Source: Prevotella sp. ne3005 (GTDB lineage: Bacteria > Bacteroidota > Bacteroidia > Bacteroidales > Bacteroidaceae). Taken from it: a stretch of DNA of 64,000 nucleotides. Location of the stretch: positions 558,001-622,000 of the forward strand of contig NZ_FOCK01000001.1 in NCBI RefSeq assembly GCF_900110085.1, written 5' to 3'. Below are positions 43,077 to 51,067 of the stretch, in pieces. Position 1 is the first letter of the stretch. Each line of letters begins with the position of its first letter. The position numbers were made by a program, and so were the translations under genes. The notes below the pieces were generated by a model. The model searched no databases. It was not told where the DNA came from and saw only the letters and a list, made by a program, of their open reading frames with translations.

Positions 43077-43240
43077 GTGAGCAATTTACTACGCTTACGT
43101 TATCCGAGGCATCGCCAAACGCCCAAGTTCCTTAAACGAGAAAGTGCCCACGCCATCAGGCGCGAACCATCTACTTTACTCTTGGAACTATTATTGAATT
43201 TTGGCGAATTTCGAATAACAAGAATTAAAGCGGAAGCTTC
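43077..43240. other. Possible remnant of a dispersed element
   Basis: About 160 GC-richer bases sit between AT-rich genes. The plus-strand frame (RYPRHRQTPKFLKRES) and the minus-strand frame (ALSRLRNLGVWRCLG) look like phantom translations I associate with Bacteroidales dispersed repeats. Neither frame has a plausible start or promoter. Confidence 0.35.
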
Positions 43241-43293
43241 ACAATATGTCTGTTGTGTTAGTTTACTATGTTACCATACGCTTTACATTTAAA

Positions 43294-43650
43294 TTATACA
43301 TTATCTTTAAATTCTTCCAGATATTTAACCATGTGTTCACGAATAGGTTTGAGATCCACAGAAATGGCTTCCCAGACCAAATCCGGTTCTACATTATGAT
43401 AGCCATGTATCAGGAAGTTACGCATATTCGTAATCTGTTTCCACTCAGTATCAGGATGGGATTCACGAAATTCATACGTTAGCATATTTGCAGCTTCGCC
43501 CATAATCATAATGTTATAGATAACTGCATGATAGGATTTCTTGTCAGCAAGAAATGACTCCATATCACGATTATCCACATATTGGAAAATCGTGTCAATA
43601 GCCTGGAGGATATCATTCAGGCGCTTTGGGTCGTTACGCTGCTCTCTCAT
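43294..43650 (-). CDS. hepT: HepT-like HEPN toxin (DUF86)
   Basis: All-helical HEPN-domain protein, 118 aa, the toxin half of a HEPN/MNT module. The RNase motif R-x4-H-x-Y appears as RNFLIHGY near residue 80. The upstream GEAANMLTYEFRESHPDTEWKQI and the C-terminal EPDLVWEAISVDLKPIREHM are typical of the DUF86/HepT family. It overlaps the 3' end of the nucleotidyltransferase gene by 17 bases and is translated with it. In characterised pairs the MntA partner inactivates HepT by adenylylating the Tyr of this motif. That the same happens here is inference. Confidence 0.9.
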   Translation of the reverse strand: MREQRNDPKRLNDILQAIDTIFQYVDNRDMESFLADKKSYHAVIYNIMIMGEAANMLTYEFRESHPDTEWKQITNMRNFLIHGYHNVEPDLVWEAISVDLKPIREHMVKYLEEFKDNV

Positions 43651-43939
43651 AGATTAAAATCTTATCACGATCGGCACTTTCACGGGCGAAGGGCATTAAA
43701 CCGCCATCAGTTATCAAATCGACATCGCGACCAAGGAGATTCTTCAAGTCCTCATACATGCCACTCAATGTGAAAAGGCTGAAATGCTGTGACCTATCAG
43801 GCAGAATCAACAAGTCGACATCGCTATCCTCACGTTCTTCTCCTCGTGAGAACGAGCCGAATATCCAAACCTTCAGAACGGGTTGTGTCTTGAAGTATTC
43901 AGCTATCTGTCGAATCATTTCCTGCGTAGTCATCACCAT
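43634..43939 (-). CDS. mntA: MntA-like minimal nucleotidyltransferase antitoxin
   Basis: Minimal nucleotidyltransferase of the polymerase-beta fold, 101 aa. The signature GS-x10-D-x-D is present as GSFSRGE followed by EREDSDVDLLIL. A third acidic position occurs in GRDVDLITDGGL. Proteins of this kind are the antitoxins of HEPN toxins and act by mono- or oligo-AMPylation. It is the first gene of the pair, with TATCTTTG at 43967-43960 upstream. The ATG at 43939 is used. ATG 43933 is an alternative. Confidence 0.9.
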   Translation of the reverse strand: MVMTTQEMIRQIAEYFKTQPVLKVWIFGSFSRGEEREDSDVDLLILPDRSQHFSLFTLSGMYEDLKNLLGRDVDLITDGGLMPFARESADRDKILIYERAA

Positions 43940-43959
43940 TCATATTTGTTTTATGTTTG

Positions 43960-44017
43960 CAAAGATAGAAAGTTTTTCTCATAATTGCAAATTATTGAGG
44001 ATTTTTTTGTATCTTTG
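43960..44017. promoter_or_regulatory. Divergent promoters for mntA-hepT and the Memo fusion
   Basis: TATCTTTG lies on the minus strand at 43967-43960. TATCTTTG lies on the plus strand at 44010-44017, 6 bases before the ATG at 44024, so the in-frame start at 43985 is upstream of the promoter. Confidence 0.72.
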
Positions 44018-44023
44018 CGGCAT

Positions 44024-45472
44024 ATGACGATATTAATCATAGTAATAGCTATCATCATGATGAATATGTTCAATCAGCAGGAGCCTGTGGTGAGGCCAGC
44101 CACACAGGCAGGAAGATTCTACGATGGCAATGCCCAGAGGCTGAGCCACGAGGTGGACAGTTTTCTGGCGCTTCACGCCAATGACCAACAGTATGACGAG
44201 GCGGCAGCCCTGATAGTGCCCCACGCTGGTTACTATTTCTCGGGCAATGTGGCGGCTAAGGCCTATATGGCGTTGCCCAAAGGGAAGACGTTTAAGCGTA
44301 TCTTCCTCCTGGGACCCAGCCATCATGAGTGGTTGGATGGAGCCTCGGTGAATAGTGAGGCCGACTATTACGCCACACCATTAGGACAGGTGAAGGTGGA
44401 TCGAGAGACAGCCAGGAAGCTGATTGCTGCCGACAGCTGCTTTGCCTATCGTCCTGAGGCCCATGACAGAGAGCACTGTCTGGAAGTACAACTGCCTTTC
44501 CTGCAAAGACGCCTTGGCGAGGTGCCTCCCATCGTACCTATTATCATCTCAACCAACGACTTCAGGAAACTGCAACGTCTGGCGGATGCGCTGAAGCCTT
44601 ATTTCACAGACGAGAATCTCTTCATCGTGAGTAGCGACTTTTCCCATTATCCGTCGTATGAGGATGCCTGCAAGGTGGATGCCAAGACGGGAAAGGCCCT
44701 TGAGAGTGGTGATGTGGAGGCGTTTATTACCACCATCAACCAAAATGCCGATAGTGGCATCCGCAATCTGGCAACGAGTGCCTGTGGGGAGTTGGCCATC
44801 GTAACACTGATGCTGATGATGGACCATCATTACGAGGTGAAACACCTGTTGTATCAGAACTCTGGAGATATCGATGACCATGACCACAGTCGCGTGGTGG
44901 GCTATCACGCCTTTGCGATCCTGAGGGGTGAGAAGAAGGCGTTCTCACTTTCCGACGAGGAGAAGCAGATGCTGAAGAAGATAGCCTATGAGAGCATTAA
45001 GGATTCGCTCGATGGCAAGGAGTATCAGGGGGGCAAGGTTTCTGAGATACTGCAACAGAAATGCGGTGCCTTTGTATCCCTCCACAAGCATGGTCAGCTG
45101 CGGGGCTGTATCGGACATTTTGGTGAAGACACGCCTTTGCATGAGATGGTGGCAGAGATGGCGCGTGCTGCCGCTTTCGAAGACCCCCGATTCATGCCTG
45201 TGACGCGCGATGAACTCGATGACCTGGATATTGAGATTTCCGTCCTCACCCCCATGCGGCGCATCCACAGCCTCGATGAATTCGAGTTGCATCGTCATGG
45301 CATCTATATCCGTAAGGGCTATCGCAGCGGGACGTTCCTGCCACAGGTGGCCGATGAGGTGAACTGGACGAAAGAGGAGTTTGTGGGGCATTGCTCACAA
45401 GACAAGGCCGGACTTGGTTGGGAAGGCTGGCGCGACGCAGAACTGTTTGTGTATGAGGCCATTGTATTTTAA
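44024..45472 (+). CDS. amrB: Memo-AMMECR1 fusion (AmmeMemoRadiSam proteins B and A)
   Basis: Fusion of two conserved domains, about 482 aa. The Memo domain (about 25-280) has VVRPATQAGRFYDG, IVPHAGYYFSGNVAAKAY, LLGPSHHEWLDGA, IVSSDFSHYPSYEDA and the later HDHSRVVGYHAF. These conserved His/Asp residues resemble a dioxygenase-like metal site. The AMMECR1 domain (about 295-480) includes GAFVSLHKHGQLRGCIGHF and LDIEISVLTPMRRIHSLDEF. The next gene is the radical-SAM member, so all three parts of the AmmeMemoRadiSam system are encoded by two genes. Its biochemical role is not established. The start is uncertain: ATG 44024 gives a hydrophobic N-terminus nearly at the transcript start, while ATGs at 44057-44066 would remove it. 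Confidence 0.9.
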   Translation: MTILIIVIAIIMMNMFNQQEPVVRPATQAGRFYDGNAQRLSHEVDSFLALHANDQQYDEAAALIVPHAGYYFSGNVAAKAYMALPKGKTFKRIFLLGPSHHEWLDGASVNSEADYYATPLGQVKVDRETARKLIAADSCFAYRPEAHDREHCLEVQLPFLQRRLGEVPPIVPIIISTNDFRKLQRLADALKPYFTDENLFIVSSDFSHYPSYEDACKVDAKTGKALESGDVEAFITTINQNADSGIRNLATSACGELAIVTLMLMMDHHYEVKHLLYQNSGDIDDHDHSRVVGYHAFAILRGEKKAFSLSDEEKQMLKKIAYESIKDSLDGKEYQGGKVSEILQQKCGAFVSLHKHGQLRGCIGHFGEDTPLHEMVAEMARAAAFEDPRFMPVTRDELDDLDIEISVLTPMRRIHSLDEFELHRHGIYIRKGYRSGTFLPQVADEVNWTKEEFVGHCSQDKAGLGWEGWRDAELFVYEAIVF

Positions 45473-46316
45473 GCCATTAGAGGACGGCAGGGTGGAGTGC
45501 TTGGTCTGTCCGCATCATTGCAGGATAGCCAATGGCAAGACGGGCCTTTGTCGTAGTCGCAGGAATCACGATGGCGAACTCGTCAGCGAGGTCTATGGCA
45601 AGCCTTGTTCGCTGGCCATCGACCCCATCGAGAAGAAACCGTTGTATCATTTCCATCCAGGGACGACCTGTCTGTCCCTGGCTTGTACGGGTTGTAACTT
45701 CCATTGTCTGAACTGTCAGAATCATGACATCTCTCAGGTTGCACCTTCCGAGGTGGGCCATTATGATCTGGCGCCAGAAGAGGTGGTTCGTCTTTGCTTG
45801 GAGCATCACTGTCCAGGCATCGCCTACACCTATACGGAGCCCCTTACCTATATAGAATATGTGACGGAGACTGCCCGTCTGGCCCATGAGAAGGGACTCT
45901 GGAACATCCTCGTAACAGCAGGTTATGTTTGTCAGGAACCACTTGCCGACCTGCTACCTTATCTCGATGCGGCCAACGTAGACCTGAAATCGTTCAGCGA
46001 TGAGATCTACCAGCGGGTCAGTGGAGGGCATCTCGCCCCAGTGCTCGACACCATCCTCGCCATGAAGGAGGCTGGCGTGTGGATAGAACTGACAAACCTC
46101 CTGATTCCTACCATTAACGACGATATGGATATGATCCGGAAGATGTGTCAGTGGCTGGTGGCTCATGGTCTTGCCCATGCACCTCTCCATTTCAGCAGGT
46201 TCTTCCCACGCTATAAAATGCAGGACCTGCCTCCCACACCCCTTTCCACCTTGAAAGCAGCCCAGCGTATCGCCCTCGACGAAGGCATCGAACATGTGTA
46301 TCTAGGGAATGTATAG
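45453..46316 (+). CDS. amrS: AmmeMemoRadiSam system radical SAM enzyme
   Basis: Radical-SAM protein, 287 aa from the ATG at 45453 (MRPLYFKPLEDGRVECLVC), which overlaps the fusion gene by 20 bases. The Cx3Cx2C cluster motif is CNFHCLNC near residue 77. CVLCPHHCRI-like cysteines occur N-terminally (ECLVCPHHCRIANGKTGLCRSR), as in pyruvate formate-lyase-activating relatives. GIAYTYTEPLTYIEY, ANVDLKSFSDEIYQRVSGG and LHFSRFFPRYKM are typical of this branch. Its substrate is unknown, but it is consistently linked to Memo and AMMECR1. The longer in-frame start would run deep into the preceding gene and is rejected. Confidence 0.93.
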   Translation: MRPLYFKPLEDGRVECLVCPHHCRIANGKTGLCRSRRNHDGELVSEVYGKPCSLAIDPIEKKPLYHFHPGTTCLSLACTGCNFHCLNCQNHDISQVAPSEVGHYDLAPEEVVRLCLEHHCPGIAYTYTEPLTYIEYVTETARLAHEKGLWNILVTAGYVCQEPLADLLPYLDAANVDLKSFSDEIYQRVSGGHLAPVLDTILAMKEAGVWIELTNLLIPTINDDMDMIRKMCQWLVAHGLAHAPLHFSRFFPRYKMQDLPPTPLSTLKAAQRIALDEGIEHVYLGNV

Positions 46317-46381
46317 GCATTTCAGGCAGACCACCAAATACGAAAAAACGTAAAAACAGTAGTAGTCTCGGAAAAAAGGAT

Positions 46382-46389
46382 TATCTTTG
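46382..46389 (+). promoter_or_regulatory. Promoter of the glycerate kinase-MATE operon
   Basis: The -7 box TATCTTTG lies 24 bases before the ATG at 46414. It contains the TTG that would be the longer start, so that start is rejected. Confidence 0.75.
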
Positions 46390-46413
46390 CAGGGCAAAGA
46401 TTCATGTGGTAGT

Positions 46414-47481
46414 ATGAAGGTCATTGTTGCAATAGATTCATTCAAGGGTTGTCTGACCTCGAAGGAGGCTAACGGGGCAGCTGCAGAAGGCATCAGGAGC
46501 GTTTTTCCTGAGGCTGAGGTTGTGGAGGTGCCCGTGAGCGATGGTGGGGAGGGCTATATGGAGGCCTTCCATGCTGCCGTTGGTGGACAATTGGAGGAGG
46601 TTACTGTGAGGGATCCGCTGATGCGGCTTATCACAGCTAAGTACCTGTTGCACAACGAGATGGCCGTGATAGAAATCGCAAAAGCCAGTGGACTCACCTT
46701 GTTGGCCAAGGAAGAACGAAACCCCATGGTAGCCACAAGCTATGGCACAGGTCAGCTGGTGGCTGATGCTGTCAGGAAAGGAGCGAGACAGATCATCATC
46801 GGTCTTGGCGGTAGTGCCACCAGTGATGCTGGAGTGGGTATGCTCAGGGCGCTGATAGATACGTTTGCCAGACATGGACGATGGGATGACATTGAGGTAT
46901 TGAAGGATGTGAGCTTTACGATAGCCTCAGACGTAAAGAATCCGCTTTGTGGCGAGAATGGTGCAGCCCACGTGTTTGCCCCACAGAAGGGAGCTACACC
47001 AGAGATGGTGCTTACCCTTGACGAAAGGGCCCGGAAGTTTGCCGAGGTCTCTGCCAGGCATTTCGGCTATGACCGTTCTGAGATGGCGGGGGCTGGCGCT
47101 GCAGGCGGACTGGGCTATGCCTTCCTGCAATACCTTGATGCAAAGTGCATCTCGGGCATCCAGTTGTTGCTCGACACCATCCGATTCAAGGAGATGGTCA
47201 AGGATGCCGATCTGATTATCACTGGCGAAGGCTCTGCCGATCGTCAGACGCTGATGGGGAAATTGCCCGTGGGTATTCTGGAACAGGCAGGAAAGGTACC
47301 TGTCTGTCTGATAGCAGGAAAGATCAGTGATCGAGAGGAACTGCTGAAGGCGGGCTTTGCCAATGTGGCATGTATCAACCCACCAGGCATCGCCCTCGAG
47401 GAAGCGATGAAGCAAGAGGTGGCAAAAGAAAACATACGACACACGATAGTTACAACCAGCACAAGCATCATGAGCAGATGA
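46414..47481 (+). CDS. glxK: Glycerate kinase
   Basis: Cytoplasmic glycerate 2-kinase type I family (GlxK/GarK), 355 aa, converting D-glycerate to phosphoglycerate. The start MKVIVAIDSFKGCLTSKEANGAAAEGI is the family N-terminus. VPVSDGGEGYMEAF, RQIIIGLGGSATSDAGVGML, GAGAAGGLGYAFLQYL and LIITGEGSADRQTLMGKLPVGI are conserved family blocks that include the catalytic Asp/Lys region. The ATG at 46414 follows the promoter box by 24 bases. The stop overlaps the start of the MATE gene (ATGA), so the two are translationally coupled, although no functional link is obvious. Confidence 0.95.
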   Translation: MKVIVAIDSFKGCLTSKEANGAAAEGIRSVFPEAEVVEVPVSDGGEGYMEAFHAAVGGQLEEVTVRDPLMRLITAKYLLHNEMAVIEIAKASGLTLLAKEERNPMVATSYGTGQLVADAVRKGARQIIIGLGGSATSDAGVGMLRALIDTFARHGRWDDIEVLKDVSFTIASDVKNPLCGENGAAHVFAPQKGATPEMVLTLDERARKFAEVSARHFGYDRSEMAGAGAAGGLGYAFLQYLDAKCISGIQLLLDTIRFKEMVKDADLIITGEGSADRQTLMGKLPVGILEQAGKVPVCLIAGKISDREELLKAGFANVACINPPGIALEEAMKQEVAKENIRHTIVTTSTSIMSR

Positions 47482-48863
47482 AGAAAGTAAAGAACAGCGA
47501 ACTGCTGCTCTCCTATATCAGGGAGGGAAAGACGATGACGCAGAGAGAAAAACTCTGGCTCATCGTCAGCTTGAGTATTCCCTCCATCCTGGCACAGATA
47601 TCTGCAACGGTGATGTTCTTCATCGATGCCTCGATGGTGGGACATCTGGGAGCAAAAGCCTCAGCAGCCATCGGACTGGTGGAGTCGACGGGATGGCTGA
47701 TGGGCGGTCTAGCCTCTGCTGCAAACATGGGATTCTCTGTGCAGGTGGCCCACTTCATTGGCGCCAACGACTTTGACGCTGCACGCAGGGTCTTGCGGCA
47801 ATCGCTGGTTTGTTCTACGATATGGGCACTAATCACCACGACAATTTCCCTCGCCATCTCACCCTTCCTACCCTACTGGCTGGGAGGGTCGGAGGAGATT
47901 GTACACGACGCCTCGGTCTATTTCGCCATCTTCGGTGCCTGTGGCATTTTCTTCCAGATGGAGGGTCTGGCTGGTTCGATGCTGAAATGTTCAGGCAACA
48001 TGAAGATTCCCTCGATCCTGAACATCGGCATGTGCGTGATGGATGTCTGCTTCAACTACCTATTTATATATATACTGGAACTGGGAGTGATGGGAGCAGC
48101 CATCGGAACAGGACTGGCCATGCTGATTACGGCAGGACTGATGCTGTATTTCCTGTTGGTGAAGTCGAAGATGCTCTCACTGGTCAGTCGTCCAGGATCG
48201 TTCAAGCCCAAGTCGGATACGGTCAGCACAGCCTTTAAGATAGGAGCCCCCATGGGATTGCAGCACATGTTGATGGGAGGAGCCTATATCGTGAGCATCC
48301 TCATCGTGGCACCTTTGGGTACCATCGCCATTGCGGCCCACTCGCTCGCCATCACGGTGGAGAGTCTCTGCTATATGCCTGGCTATGGCATCGCCGAGGC
48401 AGCCACCACCCTTGTAGGACAAGGCATTGGCGCAGGACAAAAGCTGCTGACCCGCTCGTTTGCCAGAATGTCAGTAGGACTGGGCATCGCCGTGATGACC
48501 CTGATGGGTATCCTGATGTGGGTCTTTGCCCCAGAGTTGATGGGCATCATGTCACCTGTGGAGGAGGTGATTGCCCTTGGCACTGAGGTGCTCCGCATCG
48601 AGGCCTGGGCAGAACCGATGTTTGCTGCTGCCATCGTGGCCAACGGTGTGTTTATAGGTGCTGGCGACACGATGATTCCTGCCATCATGAGCCTCTGTTC
48701 GATGTGGTTCGTCCGATTGACGCTGGCTGCCAGCCTCGCTCCGATGTTCGGTCTGAAGGGTGTGTGGACAGCAATGGCCATCGAGCTCACCTTGCGTGGC
48801 AGCATCTTCCTGACCAGGCTCTTCAAAGGTGGCTGGGTGGAGAAGTTAAAAGTGAAATACTAA
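47478..48863 (+). CDS. MATE-family efflux transporter
   Basis: Inner-membrane cation-coupled multidrug and toxin extrusion protein, 461 aa with 12 predicted helices. The start at 47478 (MKKVKNSELLLSYIREGKTM) overlaps the glycerate kinase stop as ATGA. The upstream in-frame start lies well inside that gene. Conserved stretches are PSILAQISATVMFFIDASMVGHLGA, GCNLAGSM-like MEGLAGSMLKCSGN, and GIAEAATTLVGQGIGAGQ in the second half, which is the MATE repeat. The substrate cannot be told from sequence. Confidence 0.93.
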   Translation: MKKVKNSELLLSYIREGKTMTQREKLWLIVSLSIPSILAQISATVMFFIDASMVGHLGAKASAAIGLVESTGWLMGGLASAANMGFSVQVAHFIGANDFDAARRVLRQSLVCSTIWALITTTISLAISPFLPYWLGGSEEIVHDASVYFAIFGACGIFFQMEGLAGSMLKCSGNMKIPSILNIGMCVMDVCFNYLFIYILELGVMGAAIGTGLAMLITAGLMLYFLLVKSKMLSLVSRPGSFKPKSDTVSTAFKIGAPMGLQHMLMGGAYIVSILIVAPLGTIAIAAHSLAITVESLCYMPGYGIAEAATTLVGQGIGAGQKLLTRSFARMSVGLGIAVMTLMGILMWVFAPELMGIMSPVEEVIALGTEVLRIEAWAEPMFAAAIVANGVFIGAGDTMIPAIMSLCSMWFVRLTLAASLAPMFGLKGVWTAMAIELTLRGSIFLTRLFKGGWVEKLKVKY

Positions 48864-48875
48864 AATTTAAGAATT

Positions 48876-49622
48876 ATGCGTAGAATTCTATTATGTTTAT
48901 CATTTTTCATTGGTCATTTATCATTCAGCGTAGCGCAAAGTACTGAGGTGCTCTTTGAGACTACAGCAGGCAACATCCGTATTGCCCTCTATGACGAGAC
49001 GCCCCAGACGCGCGACAACTTCCTGAAAATCACGAAGATGGGCGTTTACGACTCCTTGCTGATCCATCGTGTCATCAAGGACTTTATGATTCAGAGTGGC
49101 GACACGAACAGCAAGCACGCCAAACCAGGTCAGCTGTTGGGTACTGGTGATTTTGACTATACCACTGAGGCCGAGTTCCGTCTGCCTCAGATATTCCACC
49201 GTCGTGGTGTTGTGGCAATGGCCCGCGAGAGTGACAAGGTGAATCCTGAGCGTCGCTCGTCAGCCTGCCAGTTCTATATCGTTTGGGGAAAGGTCTACGA
49301 TGACAAACGTCTGGCCAAGGTACAGGAGAAACTCGACTCAGCTACCCAAGGACAAGTGAAGCTTACCCCAGAGATGTTGGAAGTCTATAAGACTGTTGGT
49401 GGCACACCCCATTTGGACGGTCAATACACCGTGTTTGGCGAAGTGGTTGAGGGTATGGACATTGTGGAGAAGATACAAGGGGTGAAGACAGACAAGAACG
49501 ACCGTCCCCTGGAGGATATCCGCATCCTGAAGGCTACTGTCACCAAGGATCTACCCCAGCCAAAGCCAGAGAAGAAAGCTGTTACGAAGAAAGTTGTCAG
49601 GAAGCCCGTCAGAAAGAAATAG
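48876..49622 (+). CDS. Exported cyclophilin-type peptidyl-prolyl isomerase
   Basis: Peptidyl-prolyl cis-trans isomerase with a signal peptide (MRRILLCLSFFIGHLSFSVA), probably periplasmic, 248 aa. Cyclophilin motifs are FETTAGNIRIALYDETPQTRDNF, LIHRVIKDFMIQSGD, GVVAMARESDKVNPERRSSACQFYIVWG and YTVFGEVVEGMDIVEKI. Compared with minimal cyclophilins it has an insertion of about 35 residues before the last strand (KVQEKLDSATQGQVKLTPEM). Its C-terminal tail is Lys/Pro-rich. It starts 12 bases after the MATE gene. A minus-strand terminator lies directly behind it, so no plus-strand terminator is evident. Confidence 0.93.
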   Translation: MRRILLCLSFFIGHLSFSVAQSTEVLFETTAGNIRIALYDETPQTRDNFLKITKMGVYDSLLIHRVIKDFMIQSGDTNSKHAKPGQLLGTGDFDYTTEAEFRLPQIFHRRGVVAMARESDKVNPERRSSACQFYIVWGKVYDDKRLAKVQEKLDSATQGQVKLTPEMLEVYKTVGGTPHLDGQYTVFGEVVEGMDIVEKIQGVKTDKNDRPLEDIRILKATVTKDLPQPKPEKKAVTKKVVRKPVRKK

Positions 49623-49624
49623 AC

Positions 49625-49671
49625 AAAAAAAAGCCGCTCAAGGGTCATCAACGACTCAAGGGCGGCGCCAA
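49625..49671 (-). terminator. Minus-strand terminator of the candidate small RNA
   Basis: On the minus strand GCCGC (49666-49662), an inner GAGTC/GACCC stem and GCGGC (49637-49633) are followed by T8 (49632-49625). There is no T tract in the plus direction, so it does not terminate the cyclophilin gene. Confidence 0.75.
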
Positions 49672-49918
49672 CAATCTATGAATAACTAAAAACCTTTTTC
49701 TGAGAAAAACGGAGTGTCACCACTGCGTTTGTTATCCTTACTAACAACTTTCTAACACCTTAGAAATACCTATCTCAATCAATCATTAATAAACCTAAAA
49801 CCAAAATTCTAACTAACTATTAACTCTAACTAAAACCTAATTCAATCTTTATATACCTTAACTAATACCTCTGTATTATTGTGTCTTCTATTGAAGATTG
49901 TCAATTGTTTCCTTTTGA
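49625..49918 (-). ncRNA. Candidate minus-strand small RNA of about 290 nt
   Basis: A consensus promoter (TTTG, 19 bases, TACCTTTG) lies directly before this segment, and a T8 terminator closes it. No reading frame inside exceeds a few codons in a sensible context. The 5' half is A/T-rich, with repeated TTAGTTAG-like motifs. The 3' half is more structured (CGCAGTGGTGACACTCCG). I cannot match it to a known RNA family. The interval lies between the cyclophilin gene and ksgA and would otherwise be 400 unexplained bases. Confidence 0.5.
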
Positions 49919-49923
49919 CGATG

Positions 49924-49954
49924 CAAAGGTACGACGATTTTTGCAATCTTCAAA
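49924..49954 (-). promoter_or_regulatory. Promoter of the candidate small RNA
   Basis: TTTG at 49954-49951, a 19-base spacer, then TACCTTTG at 49931-49924 on the minus strand. This is a full Bacteroidetes -33/-7 promoter pointing into a region with no gene. Confidence 0.72.
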
Positions 49955-50026
49955 GAAATATGATGCACTTTCCTCAAAAAAGTGCCTTTCTTTTGATGTA
50001 AATCAAGTGATTGTGTGCGAACACAT

Positions 50027-50833
50027 TCAAATTGTGCCCGCAAACAGCTCTTTTTCCACTTTATTGGTCAGGTCAACGAACTCAGGAATAGATAGCTGTT
50101 CGGGTCTGCGAGTCATCATCGGGTCCTCAAAGAAGGCTGCCGAACCCTGATTAGCACCGTTGAAGATTTGACGGAGAGAAACGCGCAACATCTTACGACG
50201 CTGGTTGAACACCGTTTTGACCACTCTACGGAAAAGTTGTTCGTCACAGCCAAGGTCTGTAACATCGTTACGGGTCATACGGATAACGGCACTCTGAACC
50301 TTGGGAGGAGGATTGAACACACCCGGTTCAACCTTGAAGAGGTATTCCACATGATACCAGGCCTGAATCAGGACAGAGAGAATACCGTACTGTTTGTTGC
50401 CAGGTTGCGAGGCCATACGCAGGGCTACCTCGTGCTGGATCATACCTGTACAACAGGGAATCAGGTCTTTATTGTCGAGCATCTTGAAGAATATCTGCGA
50501 CGAGATATCATAGGGATAGTTGCCCGTCAGCACAAACTGCCGGCCCTCGAAGACCTCACGGAGATCCATACGGAGGAAGTCACCACCTATTATATTATTA
50601 ATAAGACGTGGAAAATGTTCCTGCAGGTAAGCCACAGACTCACGATCGATCTCAACAACCTTGAAAGGCCGGGGCTTCTCTACGAGAAACTGGGTCATCA
50701 CCCCCATTCCGGGGCCAACCTCCAGGACAGGTATTTCAGGACATGCATCAACCGTATCGGCTATCTGCTTGGCGATATTCAGGTCGGTCAGAAAGTGCTG
50801 ACCGAGATTCTTCTTAGGTCGAACTTGTTTCAT
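50027..50833 (-). CDS. ksgA: 16S rRNA dimethyladenosine transferase KsgA
   Basis: SAM-dependent enzyme that dimethylates the two adjacent adenines near the 3' end of 16S rRNA, 268 aa. The start is ATG 50833 (MKQVRPKKNLGQHFLTDLNI), the canonical KsgA N-terminus. The longer start at 50869 would lie upstream of the promoter. SAM-binding motif I is VLEVGPGMGVMTQFL. The catalytic motif is NYPYDISSQIFF (a variant of NLPYNIS). The ATG lies only 5 bases after the TATCTTTG box, so the mRNA is probably leaderless or nearly so. Confidence 0.96.
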   Translation of the reverse strand: MKQVRPKKNLGQHFLTDLNIAKQIADTVDACPEIPVLEVGPGMGVMTQFLVEKPRPFKVVEIDRESVAYLQEHFPRLINNIIGGDFLRMDLREVFEGRQFVLTGNYPYDISSQIFFKMLDNKDLIPCCTGMIQHEVALRMASQPGNKQYGILSVLIQAWYHVEYLFKVEPGVFNPPPKVQSAVIRMTRNDVTDLGCDEQLFRRVVKTVFNQRRKMLRVSLRQIFNGANQGSAAFFEDPMMTRRPEQLSIPEFVDLTNKVEKELFAGTI

Positions 50834-50838
50834 GGGTG

Positions 50839-50846
50839 CAAAGATA
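50839..50846 (-). promoter_or_regulatory. Promoter of ksgA (leaderless geometry)
   Basis: TATCTTTG then CACCC then ATG: 5 bases separate the -7 box from the start codon. The same arrangement occurs at 51160-51173 and 60975-60988. Confidence 0.75.
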
Positions 50847-50878
50847 AGGGTTTTCAGGCGAAAAGCCAAATGAAAAGT

Positions 50879-50913
50879 AAAAAAAGACAGGCAAGAATGA
50901 ATTCCTGCCCGTC
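50879..50913 (-). terminator. Terminator of the 30-codon gene
   Basis: On the minus strand GACGGGCAGGAAT pairs with ATTCTTGCCTGTC (13 bp, two G-T pairs) and is followed by T7 (50885-50879). Confidence 0.82.
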
Positions 50914-50943
50914 CCTAACTATGCTTTCTTCTCTCTCTAAAAC

Positions 50944-51036
50944 TTATTTCATTCCAAGATTCATGCCATTGTTTGCTCTGAGAGCCTCGGCTGCGCAAAC
51001 GGCAACGATGAATGTAATCATAAATAATACTACCAT
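50944..51036 (-). CDS. Small membrane-type protein of 30 aa, own promoter and terminator
   Basis: A 30-codon reading frame starting MVVLFMITFIVAVCAAEALR and ending NLGMK. Residues 2-16 are strongly hydrophobic, consistent with a single membrane helix or a short signal-like peptide. AAGGA lies 8 bases before the ATG. A complete promoter (TTGG, 19 bases, TACCTTTG at 51075-51068) lies upstream, and a strong terminator follows 30 bases after the stop. That full transcription unit is the main support, because the frame is too short to judge by length. I recognise no family. It sits between ksgA and the flippase-like gene, transcribed in the ksgA direction. It could be a small membrane protein, or part of a regulatory RNA that happens to contain this ORF. 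Confidence 0.62.
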   Translation of the reverse strand: MVVLFMITFIVAVCAAEALRANNGMNLGMK

Positions 51037-51067
51037 AACGTTATCCTTTTTATTATTATTTCTGCTG

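Noticed and set aside
43985..44023. Upstream in-frame start of the Memo fusion
   Set aside because: It lies before the TATCTTTG promoter box at 44010-44017, so it would not be in the transcript.
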